Of a stretch of DNA of 64,000 nucleotides, positions 24,620-33,353 are shown in pieces (position 1 is the first letter of the stretch; each line of letters starts with the position of its first letter). The translations under genes were made by a program, and so were the position numbers. The DNA is from Nitrososphaerota archaeon (GTDB lineage Archaea; Thermoproteota; Nitrososphaeria; Nitrososphaerales; Gagatemarchaeaceae). Below the pieces are notes generated by a model, which saw only the letters and a list, made by a program, of their open reading frames with translations, was not told the DNA's origin and searched no databases. Location: the NCBI GenBank assembly GCA_027339745.1, contig DAHWNW010000002.1, positions 119,725 to 183,724 of the forward strand. Direction: 5' to 3'.

Positions 24620-25002
24620 GCGGCCTTCTTCAGCCTCGAAAGCTCTTGGGTGACCTGTTCCAGGATCTGTGAGCCTTCGCCGGCCTCGAGAATCGCCGCG
24701 GCCGCTGTGGAGACATCTATGCCGATGGCCGGGCCTATCTGGTCCTTCGAAGGCACGAAGACGTAGGGTATCTTCCTCTCATCACAGAGGATAGGGAGGT
24801 GGGCGACCACCTCAGGCGGTGTGACATCCTCGGCAATCACAACCAACTTCGCTAGCCCCCTCTCGATGGCCTTCGTTGATTCGTTGGTCCCCTTGCGGAC
24901 CTTGCCGGTCCGGGACGCTTGCCTCAGCACCTCATAGGCTGCCTCAGATACTTCCTTAGGCGTCTCGAACTTGATGTAGTAGGGCCTCTTGTCTGGGGTC
25001 AT
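24616..25002 (-). CDS. rpl7ae: Ribosomal protein L7ae (also K-turn binding protein of guide RNPs)
   Basis: 128 residues. Binds kink-turns in rRNA, box C/D and H/ACA guide RNAs, and in many archaea RNase P. Family motifs: [43 protein letters not shown]. Its promoter box catataaac at 25037-25045 is about 38 bases upstream, leaving a short leader with gggag. Translationally coupled to rps28e. Confidence 0.97.
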   Translation of the reverse strand: MTPDKRPYYIKFETPKEVSEAAYEVLRQASRTGKVRKGTNESTKAIERGLAKLVVIAEDVTPPEVVAHLPILCDERKIPYVFVPSKDQIGPAIGIDVSTAAAAILEAGEGSQILEQVTQELSRLKKAA

Positions 25003-25036
25003 CTCACAGTCTCCCAGGCGGGCCAGTTTCGGCCGG

Positions 25037-25045
25037 CATATAAAC
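25037..25045 (-). promoter_or_regulatory. TATA-like box for rpl7ae-rps28e
   Basis: On the minus strand gtttatatg lies about 38 bases before the rpl7ae ATG. It is the only AT-rich stretch in a GC-rich spacer after gltX. Confidence 0.5.
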
Positions 25046-25073
25046 GGTTGGCCGTGGAATGCGTTTCACAGGC

Positions 25074-26789
25074 TCATCCAGCGAGGATGAAACGCCCTGG
25101 CGCGTCGAGCCTGCAGAACCCGAACCTGGGGAATTGCACAATGTCTCCAACGGAGAGCATAGATGCAGACTCTTCGGCGTATCCCGCCACCTCCTTGAGG
25201 CTTTCCCTGTTGTAGACATCCCCCGCCAGGAAGAGCTCTCCGGGGACGGTGACTTGCGCATCGATGTGCGAACCAGTGACCCATTGGAGCTTCTTCAAAT
25301 CGGGGATGAGCTCGTCCCCGGCGTACTCGGCTTCGGGTGAGGGCCAGTCGTTCGTCAGCCTGACGTTGTACAGGTCCATGAGCCTGAAGACCGTCCCTTT
25401 TCTCAACCCCCTGATGTCGGCCGACGGCACGTGGAACTCCCCTCCAGCTTCGATGGCCCGCGACCCCAGGTCCCGCTGCGGGTGGAAGGGGAGGGTCAGC
25501 TCCTTCCTCGGCGCGCCTGCGACCTGAAGCCTCGCAGGCTCAGGGACGAAGAAGACCCGCTTGGATACAGGGTCAAGGATCTTCCTGTTGAGCGATAGGA
25601 GTATGCTCCAGTCGTATTCGTGTTCCGTCTTCGTGTACCCGACCTGGATTGTGAAGTCCCTGATGGCCTGGGGGACGATGCCGCGCCTCCGTAGGCCATC
25701 GACGGTTGGCATCCTAGGATCGTCCCAGCCGGACACTACCTTCTTTTCGACGAGAGGCCGGAGCAGCCTCTTGGAGACTGGCGTCCCCTTGAAGTTGAAC
25801 CTTGAGAACTGGATGACCTCGATGCGTCTGAAGCCTAGCGAGTCGCGGATGAGCTGCTGGAGCTCGTTACGGAACTCTGAGCTCCTAAGGACGTGAGTTA
25901 TGCCGCATATCTCGTCTTCCACGGCGTTGGCCAGGTCGTAGGTCGGCCACAGATTGTATCTGTCTCCTGTGAGAGGGTGCGGGTGCGATATGACCCTGAA
26001 GAGGTTGGTGTCCCTCAGGGAGTAGTTCAGGCTCGTCATGTCCCCCTTGAACCGCACCACGTAGGAGCCATCCGCGTGCTTTTTTGCGAGGAGCTCGTCC
26101 CAGATTTTCAGGTTCGCTTCGACAGGGCGCTCCCTGTGCTCGCAGGGGGTCCCTTCGAACCGGAGCTTCTTCACCTTCGCCTCATCACAGGAGCAGGCGT
26201 AAGCCATCCCCTGCTCGAGAAGCTTCCTCCCTGCCTCATAGATCAGGTCCATGTCGTCTGAGACGTTCTTCTCGTGGTCGTATTTTATCGAAAGCCAGGC
26301 GATCCCCCGACGGAAGCTTTCGTAATACTGCGGGAGGACCTTCCTCGGGTTGGTGTCCTCGAACCTCAGCCAGAGCTCTCCGTCATACTGCTCCTTGTAG
26401 AGGTAGTTGATGGTGAAGGCCATGGCGTGCCCCACGGTCATGTAGCCGGAAGGCTCGGGGGGGAGTCGGAAGGCGGTCTCGCCCTTCACCGCGTTGGGGA
26501 GCGCCGGAAGCCCCACCCGCCCCTGCTTCTCTGCCGGCGCGGCTGCCTCAGGGTATCTCTCCGCGACGAGCCTCGCCTGCTCCGCCGCGCTGAGCGCGTT
26601 GACCCTCTTCGCGGCGGCCGAGGCCTCTCTCGCGACAATTCCAGCGTTGGTCCTGAGCTCAGGGCGCTCCGCGAGGACCCTCCCTACTATTGCCCCCACC
26701 TCGGCCTTCCCTCCGTGCTTGGCCGCGTTCAACAGGGCGGCCTTCTCGACGGCGGCGAGTTCCTCGTCCCCCAGCGATTCTGCTACCAT
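25074..26789 (-). CDS. gltX: Glutamyl-tRNA synthetase, archaeal type
   Basis: Charges tRNA(Glu), and in archaea without GlnRS usually also tRNA(Gln). 571 residues from the ATG at 26789. The N-terminal segment AALLNAAKHGGKAEVGAIVG is typical of archaeal GluRS. The class I HIGH-equivalent is YMTVGHAMAF, followed by RFEDTNPRK, and the KMSKS-equivalent is FKGTPVSKR. The beta-barrel anticodon domain follows. The start overlaps the idsA stop by 7 bases (GAATGGTAG), which favours it over a longer start at 26855. Confidence 0.96.
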   Translation of the reverse strand: MVAESLGDEELAAVEKAALLNAAKHGGKAEVGAIVGRVLAERPELRTNAGIVAREASAAAKRVNALSAAEQARLVAERYPEAAAPAEKQGRVGLPALPNAVKGETAFRLPPEPSGYMTVGHAMAFTINYLYKEQYDGELWLRFEDTNPRKVLPQYYESFRRGIAWLSIKYDHEKNVSDDMDLIYEAGRKLLEQGMAYACSCDEAKVKKLRFEGTPCEHRERPVEANLKIWDELLAKKHADGSYVVRFKGDMTSLNYSLRDTNLFRVISHPHPLTGDRYNLWPTYDLANAVEDEICGITHVLRSSEFRNELQQLIRDSLGFRRIEVIQFSRFNFKGTPVSKRLLRPLVEKKVVSGWDDPRMPTVDGLRRRGIVPQAIRDFTIQVGYTKTEHEYDWSILLSLNRKILDPVSKRVFFVPEPARLQVAGAPRKELTLPFHPQRDLGSRAIEAGGEFHVPSADIRGLRKGTVFRLMDLYNVRLTNDWPSPEAEYAGDELIPDLKKLQWVTGSHIDAQVTVPGELFLAGDVYNRESLKEVAGYAEESASMLSVGDIVQFPRFGFCRLDAPGRFILAG

Positions 26790-27814
26790 TCCCTTTCTAC
26801 CGCGAACCTTGCGAACGATGCGAGGAGGGACGCGGCTTCCCTGTCTCCCTTCCACTCGATGCCCCTGAGCGTCCCAAGGGCCAGCTTCAGGAGCTCTGCG
26901 GCCCTCTTCCTGGCGAAGCCGACCGCGTCATACTTCTCTATGAGAGAGAGGACATAAGACACGTCTCCTTCAGACTTCTGCTCCCTCCCCTTGTTCATTA
27001 TAGCGATCACCTTGTCCCTTTCGCTCTGCGGGGCCACTGAGAGGAGGTGGAGGAGTATCAGCGTCCTCTTGCCTTCGAGGATGTCATCAGACTTCGCCTT
27101 TCCATACTTCTTCTGGTCTCCAATCAGATTGAGGGCGTCGTCCTGGATTTGGAAGGCAATCCCCAGGCTAGTCCCGAACTCCTTCAGGCCGGTGAGGACG
27201 CCCGGGCTCGCCCCGGCCACCAGCGCCCCCATCCGGCACGGGCTGGCCACGGTGTACCAGGAGGTCTTCCGAGCGCACATGTCGAAGTAGTCCCTTTCTC
27301 CCAGATCCCATCGCTTGCTCACCACCCACCCCAGCTCCATGTGCTGCCCCTCGGTCGTCTCGTCGACCATGCGAGAGAATTCCTCCAACACCGCGAAGGT
27401 CTTGTCCGGGCCCAGCTTTTCCCTGTTCTTCAGGAGCGCCCCCCAGGTGCGGGCGTGGAGGGCATCACCTGCGTTAAGGGCAAGGGGCTCGCCGTACTTC
27501 TTGTGCAGCGCAGGCTCTCCGCGCCTCAGCTCGGAGCCGTCTTCGATGTCGTCGTGCACGAGAATCCAGTGCTGGAAGAGCTCGATACACGCCGCCGTGA
27601 GGATAGCGTCGTCTTCAGGCCCCCCGGCTGCCCTGCATGAGGCGACGCAGAGGAAGGGCCTCATCCCCTTGGCGGGCCTAGAAGGGTAGTCCCTCATCAT
27701 CCTGTAGAGGAGGTCGACCTCCCTTATCGGGCTCGACTTTGGCAGAATCTGGTCCAGGATAAGGCTGTCGACCTTCGCTTTCACACGCTTCATCTCTTCC
27801 TGGAGGGTCGTCAT
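26783..27814 (-). CDS. idsA: Geranylgeranyl/farnesyl diphosphate synthase
   Basis: Condenses isopentenyl diphosphate units into the C15-C20 chain used for archaeal membrane ether lipids. The 343-residue trans-prenyltransferase has the first Asp-rich motif in LVHDDIEDGSELRRG and the second in FQIQDDALNLIGD, whose last position is Asn rather than Asp, a change also seen in active GGPP synthases. Last but one gene of the mvk-ipk-idsA-gltX run; chain length cannot be set confidently by eye. Confidence 0.95.
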   Translation of the reverse strand: MTTLQEEMKRVKAKVDSLILDQILPKSSPIREVDLLYRMMRDYPSRPAKGMRPFLCVASCRAAGGPEDDAILTAACIELFQHWILVHDDIEDGSELRRGEPALHKKYGEPLALNAGDALHARTWGALLKNREKLGPDKTFAVLEEFSRMVDETTEGQHMELGWVVSKRWDLGERDYFDMCARKTSWYTVASPCRMGALVAGASPGVLTGLKEFGTSLGIAFQIQDDALNLIGDQKKYGKAKSDDILEGKRTLILLHLLSVAPQSERDKVIAIMNKGREQKSEGDVSYVLSLIEKYDAVGFARKRAAELLKLALGTLRGIEWKGDREAASLLASFARFAVEREW

Positions 27815-27838
27815 GCCTGACCGATGCCTGCCTACCGC

Positions 27839-28570
27839 CTAGGAGCGGACCACGGTCCCGTAGAAGTCCAGGCCCCTGAGGGCCTTTGAGAACTCATTCC
27901 TCCGGTAGCCGGAGACGAAGTATGCGCTGGTCCCTCCGGCGGCGATCTTCGCAGCCATGTCAAGCTTCAACCTCATCCCACCGGTGGCGTCGTCCCCCTC
28001 ATGCACTTTCATCCTCCTCACCTTCGCGGCAGTCAGCTCCGGGATGATGACTCTGGTATTCTCCTCGTAGACGCCGTCCACGTCGAGGGCGAACACGACA
28101 CGCTCTGGCTCAAGGGTCTTCGCAAGCTCTTGGACTATCACGTCCCCGGATATCACCCTGAACCCAGACGGCGCCAGCCCGACGTCCCCGAACGTGACAG
28201 GGGTAAGCCCTTCCTTGAGGAGGCCCTTCAGCCAGGAAGACACCGATGCCCCCCCGGCCCGGCTTATAGCGTCGTACGGCGAGAATGGGTACGGGCAGAG
28301 CTTGAACTCGAGCATCGTCTTGCAGACCATCCTGTTCAGTTCGTACATGGCCCCCCTGGTCTGGGCGACCCCCACCGCGGGGGCCTCCCCCGCGTCTGTC
28401 CCTATCCCATGTTGCTTTGCCACGACGTGGCCGAACGACCCTCCCCCGTGAACCACGACGACCTTCTGGTCCGACGAGGCTATCTCTTCGGAGAGCGCGG
28501 AGACGACGTCTGGGCGATAGGAGAAGGGCTTCGACTTGTCAGTGATCACTGAGCCCCCCAGCTTCGCCAC
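27839..28570 (-). CDS. ipk: Isopentenyl phosphate kinase
   Basis: Phosphorylates isopentenyl phosphate to isopentenyl diphosphate in the archaeal alternate mevalonate pathway. 243 residues of the amino-acid kinase fold: KLGGSVITDKSKP at the N-terminus, VVVHGGGSFGHVVA with the diagnostic histidine, and ALDVDGVYEEN with GDDATGGMRLKLDMA. The GTG start shares its base with the TAG stop of mevalonate kinase, so translation is coupled. Confidence 0.96.
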   Translation of the reverse strand: MAKLGGSVITDKSKPFSYRPDVVSALSEEIASSDQKVVVVHGGGSFGHVVAKQHGIGTDAGEAPAVGVAQTRGAMYELNRMVCKTMLEFKLCPYPFSPYDAISRAGGASVSSWLKGLLKEGLTPVTFGDVGLAPSGFRVISGDVIVQELAKTLEPERVVFALDVDGVYEENTRVIIPELTAAKVRRMKVHEGDDATGGMRLKLDMAAKIAAGGTSAYFVSGYRRNEFSKALRGLDFYGTVVRS

Positions 28571-29496
28571 TACCGCTCTAGCCAGCTTCTCACTCCCTCG
28601 GCGGGTATCTTGGCGATGAACGTTTCAAACCCTCGCGCTGCCAGCCCCGAAACTAGGTTTTTTTCCTTTGCCTTGGGAGCCACCGCGACCACGCTCCCCC
28701 CTCCCCCTCCCCCGGTGAGCTTCGCGCCATAGGCACCCATAGACGCCATTAGGTCGACCATCTCGTCGAGCGTGGGGGTGGAGACCCCGAGCGACCCCAA
28801 GATCGCGTGGTTAATGGTGAGCGTCTCCCCGAGCCTCTTGTTGTCTTTGCGCGCGAGCATCTCTGCCGCTCCGACGCTCAGGTCGCTCACCGAGCTGGCA
28901 AGGAGGCCGATATAGCTCGGGTACTTGGACTTCGCTTCCGATACCCGCCCTATCTGCTCCCTGGTCGCCCTGCTGACCCCGGAGTAGGACACCACCAAGG
29001 AACGGCTCCCTTTGAGAGAGACCCTCCTGGGCCTTGTCCCGGGTCTGAACAGTATGACGCCTCCCAAGGCGCAGACGGTGGGGTCGATTCCCGACGGGCG
29101 CCCGTGGACCCCCTTCTCCCCCACCATAGAAAAGCGGACGACGTCTTCCGCCTTCAGGCCAAGAGAGTGGAACCGGGACAGCGCTGCGGAGAGGGCGACC
29201 ATTGTGGCTGCTGAGGAGCCGAGACCGGCCCCCCGAGGGACGGAGGAAGATACGGAGATGCTCACCGGCTGGCGCAGTGAAAACTCTTCGGCGATCGCCG
29301 CGGCGACCTGACCTAAGGGCTCCAACTCTGGGGCTCCTGCCCCGAACCCCTGAGACGCGATCTTGAGGGAGCTCGAAGCCGCGACCTCGACCCTTACCCT
29401 CCTCGGCAGAGCGGCGGCCAGCGCCCAAGCCCCATGGACGACGAGGTGTTCGCCCGTGACTATTACCTTCGCTGGAGCCTCTGCTACGGCTCTCAA
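28570..29496 (-). CDS. mvk: Mevalonate kinase (GHMP family)
   Basis: Phosphorylates mevalonate at the start of isoprenoid synthesis. 308 residues. Motif 1 VTGEHLVVHGAWALAAAL, ATP-binding motif 2 VPRGAGLGSSAATMVAL, and motif 3 AKLTGGGGGGSVVAV. The TTG start overlaps the MEMO stop by 4 bases. Its neighbours ipk and idsA complete much of the alternate mevalonate route; the decarboxylase is not in this window. Confidence 0.95.
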   Translation of the reverse strand: MRAVAEAPAKVIVTGEHLVVHGAWALAAALPRRVRVEVAASSSLKIASQGFGAGAPELEPLGQVAAAIAEEFSLRQPVSISVSSSVPRGAGLGSSAATMVALSAALSRFHSLGLKAEDVVRFSMVGEKGVHGRPSGIDPTVCALGGVILFRPGTRPRRVSLKGSRSLVVSYSGVSRATREQIGRVSEAKSKYPSYIGLLASSVSDLSVGAAEMLARKDNKRLGETLTINHAILGSLGVSTPTLDEMVDLMASMGAYGAKLTGGGGGGSVVAVAPKAKEKNLVSGLAARGFETFIAKIPAEGVRSWLER

Positions 29497-30341
29497 TTGC
29501 TTACGAATCTGAGGGCGCCGTAGCCCACGACTTGAACGTTGTCGCCGCTGGTGTCACCGCTCGTAGCGTACTTCAAGAGCTCGGTTCGTGTGAGCCCCAT
29601 GGCCTTGGCCGTCAGCATCACGGTGGCTATGGCGCCGTAGCCGCAGGCGGTGACGTTGAGCCCTTCGAGCGTGGAGTAGAAGCCGTCGACGTCCATCTTC
29701 AGCACCTCTCGGAGGAGCGCCATGTCTTTCTCCTTCGCTGCCGCCTGAGCTTCATAGTGCGTGAGGTCGGAGGAGGCGACTAGGACGGCCCTCTTCCCCT
29801 TCAGGAGCTTGGTGAGGGCGGAGGCGATGGTCTCTGCCGTGCCAATGTCCTGGAAGAGGAGCGAGATCGGCAATAGCGGGAGCGTGTCTCCGTAGATCCT
29901 CTGCAGGAAAGGGAGTTGCACTTCTAGGGAGTGCTCGAGCCTATGGGCACCTGGGTCAACAGAGACTATGCCCGCCAGCTCCACGAGTTCGGCTGCCGCA
30001 TGCCCGTCGACAGGCATGCGGCCCAGCGGGGTGTCCCACCCACCCTCGTCGAAAGTCGCGACCCCGCTCCCCACTCCGTAGTGGTTGGGCGCCACTACCA
30101 CGGCAAGGTCTGGCCGGCGGAGTGAGGACACGTGGTAATAGGAATGGGCGGCCACAGGGCCGGAGTAGATGTAACCGGCGTGGGGGGAGACAACAGCCAC
30201 GATGTCTGCTTCGGTCGGGGGGGCCGGAGGGAGCCGTCCAGGGCCGAGCCTGTGAACGTAGCATTCGTCGATGAGCCTTGACAGCTCGGCGGGGTCTGAG
30301 GGATAGAACTGGCCTGAGACCGCTGGCTTCCTGACTTGCAT
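29493..30341 (-). CDS. MEMO family protein
   Basis: 282-residue protein of the MEMO/dioxygenase-like fold, whose biochemical role in archaea is unsettled. Family sequences: KPAVSGQFYPSDPAELSRLI at the N-terminus, VSPHAGYIYSGPVAAHSY, APNHYG, EHSLEVQLPFLQ and SSDLTHYE; the histidines correspond to the metal pocket. It lies between rps2 and mevalonate kinase, as in many archaeal genomes, and overlaps mvk by 4 bases. Confidence 0.94.
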   Translation of the reverse strand: MQVRKPAVSGQFYPSDPAELSRLIDECYVHRLGPGRLPPAPPTEADIVAVVSPHAGYIYSGPVAAHSYYHVSSLRRPDLAVVVAPNHYGVGSGVATFDEGGWDTPLGRMPVDGHAAAELVELAGIVSVDPGAHRLEHSLEVQLPFLQRIYGDTLPLLPISLLFQDIGTAETIASALTKLLKGKRAVLVASSDLTHYEAQAAAKEKDMALLREVLKMDVDGFYSTLEGLNVTACGYGAIATVMLTAKAMGLTRTELLKYATSGDTSGDNVQVVGYGALRFVSN

Positions 30342-30351
30342 TACGCGGGGC

Positions 30352-31041
30352 CTATTCGCGCCTCTCGGATATCCTTTCCTCGAGGGCCTCGGGGCGCTGC
30401 TCTTCCTCTACCTTCGTCTCAAAGTCCTCTATTCCGTACTTCAAGGGCTGGTCCTCGGCAATCACCCCTGAGTGTACGAGGGTCGCCCTGGCTAGTAGCC
30501 AGAATATAGCAGCGATGGACTTCCGGCCCCTGTTGTTCCCCGGGATGACCAAGTCGATGTCGTCGGTGACGTTGTCGGTGTCGCAGACCGCTATAACGGG
30601 GACCCCGAGCTTTGCCGCCTCGACCATGGCCTGCGCGTCCGACATCGGGTCCGCCACCACCACTAGTTCCGCGTCTAGATGGCCAGGGTAAAGCGGGTTG
30701 GTGAACGTGCCTGGCATGAACCTGCCGATTCGGGGCATTGCCCCCGTGAGCTCGCAGAACTTCTCGACCGCCATGGCGCCGTGCTCCCTGCTGGTGTACA
30801 CGACCGTGTTCTTCGGGCCAGTGGCGGCGATGAACTTGCCGGCGATGTCTATCCTCTGAAGGGTCCTTGGATAGTCTATCATGTGGAGGCCATCTGGCCT
30901 CGGCCGGGCTGTGAACTGCTCCATGGTCTTCGTCCTGACCGGAGTCCCTATGCGGATGCCTGTGGCGAGGAGTGCCTTTTCAGAGAAGCCGGGCGCCACA
31001 AGTTTGTCTGCCGAACCTGCGTCGTCATCGAACTCAGACAT
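30352..31041 (-). CDS. rps2: Ribosomal protein S2
   Basis: Small-subunit protein, 229 residues from the ATG at 31041; an in-frame TTG two codons earlier (31047) is an alternative. Motifs: ATGIRIGTPVRTKTM, GRFMPGTFTNPL, VVADPMSDAQAMVEA, VIAVCDTDNVTDDIDLVIPG. The C-terminal tail is Glu-rich. It follows rpo10 directly; enolase and rpo6/rpoK, which often lie here in other archaea, are missing. Confidence 0.96.
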   Translation of the reverse strand: MSEFDDDAGSADKLVAPGFSEKALLATGIRIGTPVRTKTMEQFTARPRPDGLHMIDYPRTLQRIDIAGKFIAATGPKNTVVYTSREHGAMAVEKFCELTGAMPRIGRFMPGTFTNPLYPGHLDAELVVVADPMSDAQAMVEAAKLGVPVIAVCDTDNVTDDIDLVIPGNNRGRKSIAAIFWLLARATLVHSGVIAEDQPLKYGIEDFETKVEEEQRPEALEERISERRE

Positions 31042-31056
31042 GGCCAAGCTCCAGAG

Positions 31057-31266
31057 CTACAGCTCTGACTTCCTGCTGTAGAAGGGAAGGACCTGGTCGA
31101 TGACGTCCACGGAGGAGATGAGCATGCGCCTGCAGCAGTATCTCTTCAAGCCGAGGTCGTCCAGTACCTTGCCCGGGTCCTCGCCTGCCTTTACCCTGGC
31201 CTGGAAGGGGGCGAACTTGTCTCCGATGAGGGAGCCGCAGGTGAAGCAACGGATAGGGATCATCAT
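31057..31266 (-). CDS. rpo10: DNA-directed RNA polymerase subunit Rpo10 (RpoN)
   Basis: Small zinc-binding polymerase subunit in the Rpo3-Rpo11-Rpo10-Rpo12 assembly platform. 69 residues; CFTCG at the N-terminus and the paired cysteines in KRYCCRRML bind zinc. The N-terminus [18 protein letters not shown] is nearly the archaeal consensus. It sits 6 bases after rps9. Confidence 0.97.
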   Translation of the reverse strand: MMIPIRCFTCGSLIGDKFAPFQARVKAGEDPGKVLDDLGLKRYCCRRMLISSVDVIDQVLPFYSRKSEL

Positions 31267-31272
31267 GTCGAA

Positions 31273-31701
31273 TCACCTGTAAGACTTCTGGCGCTTCCTG
31301 CGCGCGCCTGGCCCTCCGAATTTCTTGGGTTCAGCTTGTCTCGGGTCGCCCGAAAGCAGGTATTTATTGTATGCATTCAACCTCTCTCTGATTTCGCTCC
31401 CCCTGACCTGATCGACGTAGGCTCTGGCGATAGCCATGGCTGCGGCGTCTGCCTGTCCCATGAACCCTCCTCCAGACACGCTGACGTCGAGGTCGAACCT
31501 GTCCCTGAGGTCCCCGACCACTTGGACGGGGGCGAGCAGGTGGAGCCTTGCCGGTTCGGGCTCCCATAGCTCGACTGGCGTCCCGTTTATCCTGATACGC
31601 CCGGCTCCCTGTGATATCGCAGCGGTGGCTCTAGCTGTCTTCCTCGCGCCGGAGTAGAGCTTTGGTGGCTTCTTGACCTGAACCTTGGTTTGGGTCGGCA
31701 T
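31273..31701 (-). CDS. rps9: Ribosomal protein S9
   Basis: Small-subunit protein, 142 residues. GARKTARATAAISQGAGRIR at the start, and the basic C-terminal tail PKKFGGPGARRKRQKSYR that reaches the P site. The ATG overlaps nothing; rpl13 ends directly before it. Confidence 0.97.
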   Translation of the reverse strand: MPTQTKVQVKKPPKLYSGARKTARATAAISQGAGRIRINGTPVELWEPEPARLHLLAPVQVVGDLRDRFDLDVSVSGGGFMGQADAAAMAIARAYVDQVRGSEIRERLNAYNKYLLSGDPRQAEPKKFGGPGARRKRQKSYR

Positions 31702-32142
31702 CTAGTCATTCCACCCCAGGCTCTTCGAGAGGTCTGCCATGGTCACATAGACCGGGATGGGGCGCGAAGCGGCGGTATCATCGAACTTCGTCAGCTTTGC
31801 CGCTTTGACCCCCTCCGGGACCCCGATATACACCCTCAGCCTCTTCATCGCCAGTGCCCCCTTTGGTTTCTTCCTAGGGACCATCCCTCTGACCATCCTG
31901 CGAAGTATGTTGTCCGGCCTCCTCGGGTGGATGGGGCCGTAGATGGGGTTGACCTTGCTCGCCAGCTCCAGCCTTTCCTTCCACTGGTTCACCACGGATG
32001 TCCTCGATCCGGAGACTAGAGACTTCTCGGCGTTCACCACGGTCACTCGCTTCCCGGACAAGAGGAGCTTCGCTACTTTGGAAGAAAGCCTCCCCGCGAT
32101 TTGGTCGGTAGCGTCTACGTACACCGATTCTTCACCGGACAA
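31702..32142 (-). CDS. rpl13: Ribosomal protein L13
   Basis: Large-subunit protein, 146 residues. VDATDQIAGRLSSKVAKLLL, GPIHPRRPDNILRRMVRGM and PRKKPKGALAMKRLRVYIG are the family motifs. The TTG at 32142 overlaps rpl18e by 11 bases; a GTG six codons further in (32124) would avoid overlap and cannot be excluded. Confidence 0.96.
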   Translation of the reverse strand: MSGEESVYVDATDQIAGRLSSKVAKLLLSGKRVTVVNAEKSLVSGSRTSVVNQWKERLELASKVNPIYGPIHPRRPDNILRRMVRGMVPRKKPKGALAMKRLRVYIGVPEGVKAAKLTKFDDTAASRPIPVYVTMADLSKSLGWND

Positions 32143-32485
32143 GCCTGACTCCGCTCCCCTTCGGGTACCTTTTCAGGAAATCCTCCACGGAAAGCGCGAC
32201 CCCGCCGGTCGCCTCTATCTTAGACCTGGCTGAGGCGGAGAACGAGAATGCGCCGACGATGAGCTTCTTCGGGGCCGCGCCGGTGCCGAGGACCTTCCCA
32301 GGGACGAACACCGCTTGCGCCCCGCCGGCGACCTTGGATATCCTCCCGAGGTTGACTTCGACCCTGGTCCTTGCGGGGGCGGACAGCAAGACTGAGGCAT
32401 CACGCCAGACTGGGGCCTTCTGTTTCTTCGAGGCCCGCTCCAGCATCACAGCGGTGCTCCTGAGTATGGGATTCAGGTCTGTCAT
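32132..32485 (-). CDS. rpl18e: Ribosomal protein L18e
   Basis: Large-subunit protein, 117 residues from the ATG at 32485, which overlaps the rpo3 stop by 4 bases (ATGA). Upstream extension of the frame into rpo3 is an artefact. Motifs: RASKKQKAPVWRDASVLL, VFVPGKVLGTGAAPKKLIV, and the terminal KRYPKGSGVRLVR. Confidence 0.96.
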   Translation of the reverse strand: MTDLNPILRSTAVMLERASKKQKAPVWRDASVLLSAPARTRVEVNLGRISKVAGGAQAVFVPGKVLGTGAAPKKLIVGAFSFSASARSKIEATGGVALSVEDFLKRYPKGSGVRLVR

Positions 32486-33126
32486 TGGGAACCGGCCACC
32501 GCGACCTGGATTTCGTTCAGCTTCTTCTCGATGAGCTGTATAGCTTTCAACACGATCTGCCTCGCCGGAAGGCCCCCGGCAGACTCGACGGTAAGGACGA
32601 AGGCGCCATCCTTCTTGCCGTCCGTAAGGGTGGCGACAGTGCACGGTTGCCACTTCGCGTGCTCCTTCCCACGCCCTAGCCTGGCATAGGCTTCTAGTTT
32701 GACCGACTGGCCAGCGGCTAACTTTACAAGAGGTATGGACTCACTGACGGGCCTCACTTCCCTGTCCTCCGACACCAAGTCTCCCGAGGTCACGGTGGAG
32801 ACCTTGTCCTTCCCCTTGGCGTCGAGCACGAACAGCACCCTGCACTTGTGGCACCCCAACGGGTTGCCACAGTCACACTCGTCTGGCAGATTGTACTTGT
32901 CTAGGTCGGTCTTGATCGGGACCATGCCCAGCCTGTGGGCGAGTATCTCGTCGTAGAGAACTGACGAGTTCTCGAGAATCACCACGTCGTCGATTGCCAT
33001 GGATGGGACTTCAGAGATGCAGAAACGCCTTATTGCGTTAGCATAGGACCGGTCTATCCCTTCGAGCTGGACCGACACGGCACTTCCGCTGTCCTCAATC
33101 ACCTTTACTTCAACCAACCGCTCCAC
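32482..33126 (-). CDS. rpo3: DNA-directed RNA polymerase subunit Rpo3 (RpoD)
   Basis: Alpha-like assembly subunit of RNA polymerase, 214 residues from a GTG. Motifs: SYANAIRRFCISEVPSMAID and LAHRLGMVPIKTD. It carries a compact four-cysteine insertion CDCGNPLGCHKC near residues 84-95, in the place of the Fe-S cluster domain of some archaeal Rpo3 proteins; whether it holds a cluster is unknown. First gene of the operon rpo3-rpl18e-rpl13-rps9-rpo10-rps2. The upstream 264 bases contain a structured RNA candidate. Confidence 0.96.
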   Translation of the reverse strand: MERLVEVKVIEDSGSAVSVQLEGIDRSYANAIRRFCISEVPSMAIDDVVILENSSVLYDEILAHRLGMVPIKTDLDKYNLPDECDCGNPLGCHKCRVLFVLDAKGKDKVSTVTSGDLVSEDREVRPVSESIPLVKLAAGQSVKLEAYARLGRGKEHAKWQPCTVATLTDGKKDGAFVLTVESAGGLPARQIVLKAIQLIEKKLNEIQVAVAGSQ

Positions 33127-33189
33127 CTACTGGCTCGAAACTTGGTCCCATGAGACGTCGCGTTTCGAGGTCGGGAATTTGTTCCGGTT

Positions 33190-33335
33190 AAAAAGTTAGC
33201 GGGACGGTGGTGCTTCAAGGCGGCAAAGGCGCTTCTGCGCGCGGAGGCGCCCGAGTCGGGGGCCCCTTTCGGGGGACCCGTAGGAAGCACGGCTGGCTGG
33301 TTCGCGTGCGTCAGCCTTTACGCGTTTTCGTGAGT
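33190..33335 (-). ncRNA. Structured RNA candidate (leader of the rpo3 operon or stand-alone)
   Basis: On the minus strand a closing helix GTGCTTC/GAAGCAC (33290-33284 with 33216-33210) encloses three hairpins. One is GGG-CCCC-GAAA-GGGG-CCC with a GNRA tetraloop (about 33281-33260), one is CCCG-ACT-CGGG, and one is GGCGC/GCGCC. A run of five T follows near 33195-33191 and could terminate transcription. An AT-rich box near 33357-33364 on the same strand could start it about 26 bases before 33335. Complementary positions and the tetraloop are seen directly; that the RNA is made is inference. Confidence 0.45.
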
Positions 33336-33353
33336 TAGCGGCCTGCCGTCGAA

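Noticed and set aside
26790-26855. 22-residue N-terminal extension of gltX
   Set aside because: It overlaps idsA and lacks family similarity; the ATG at 26789 gives the usual archaeal N-terminus.
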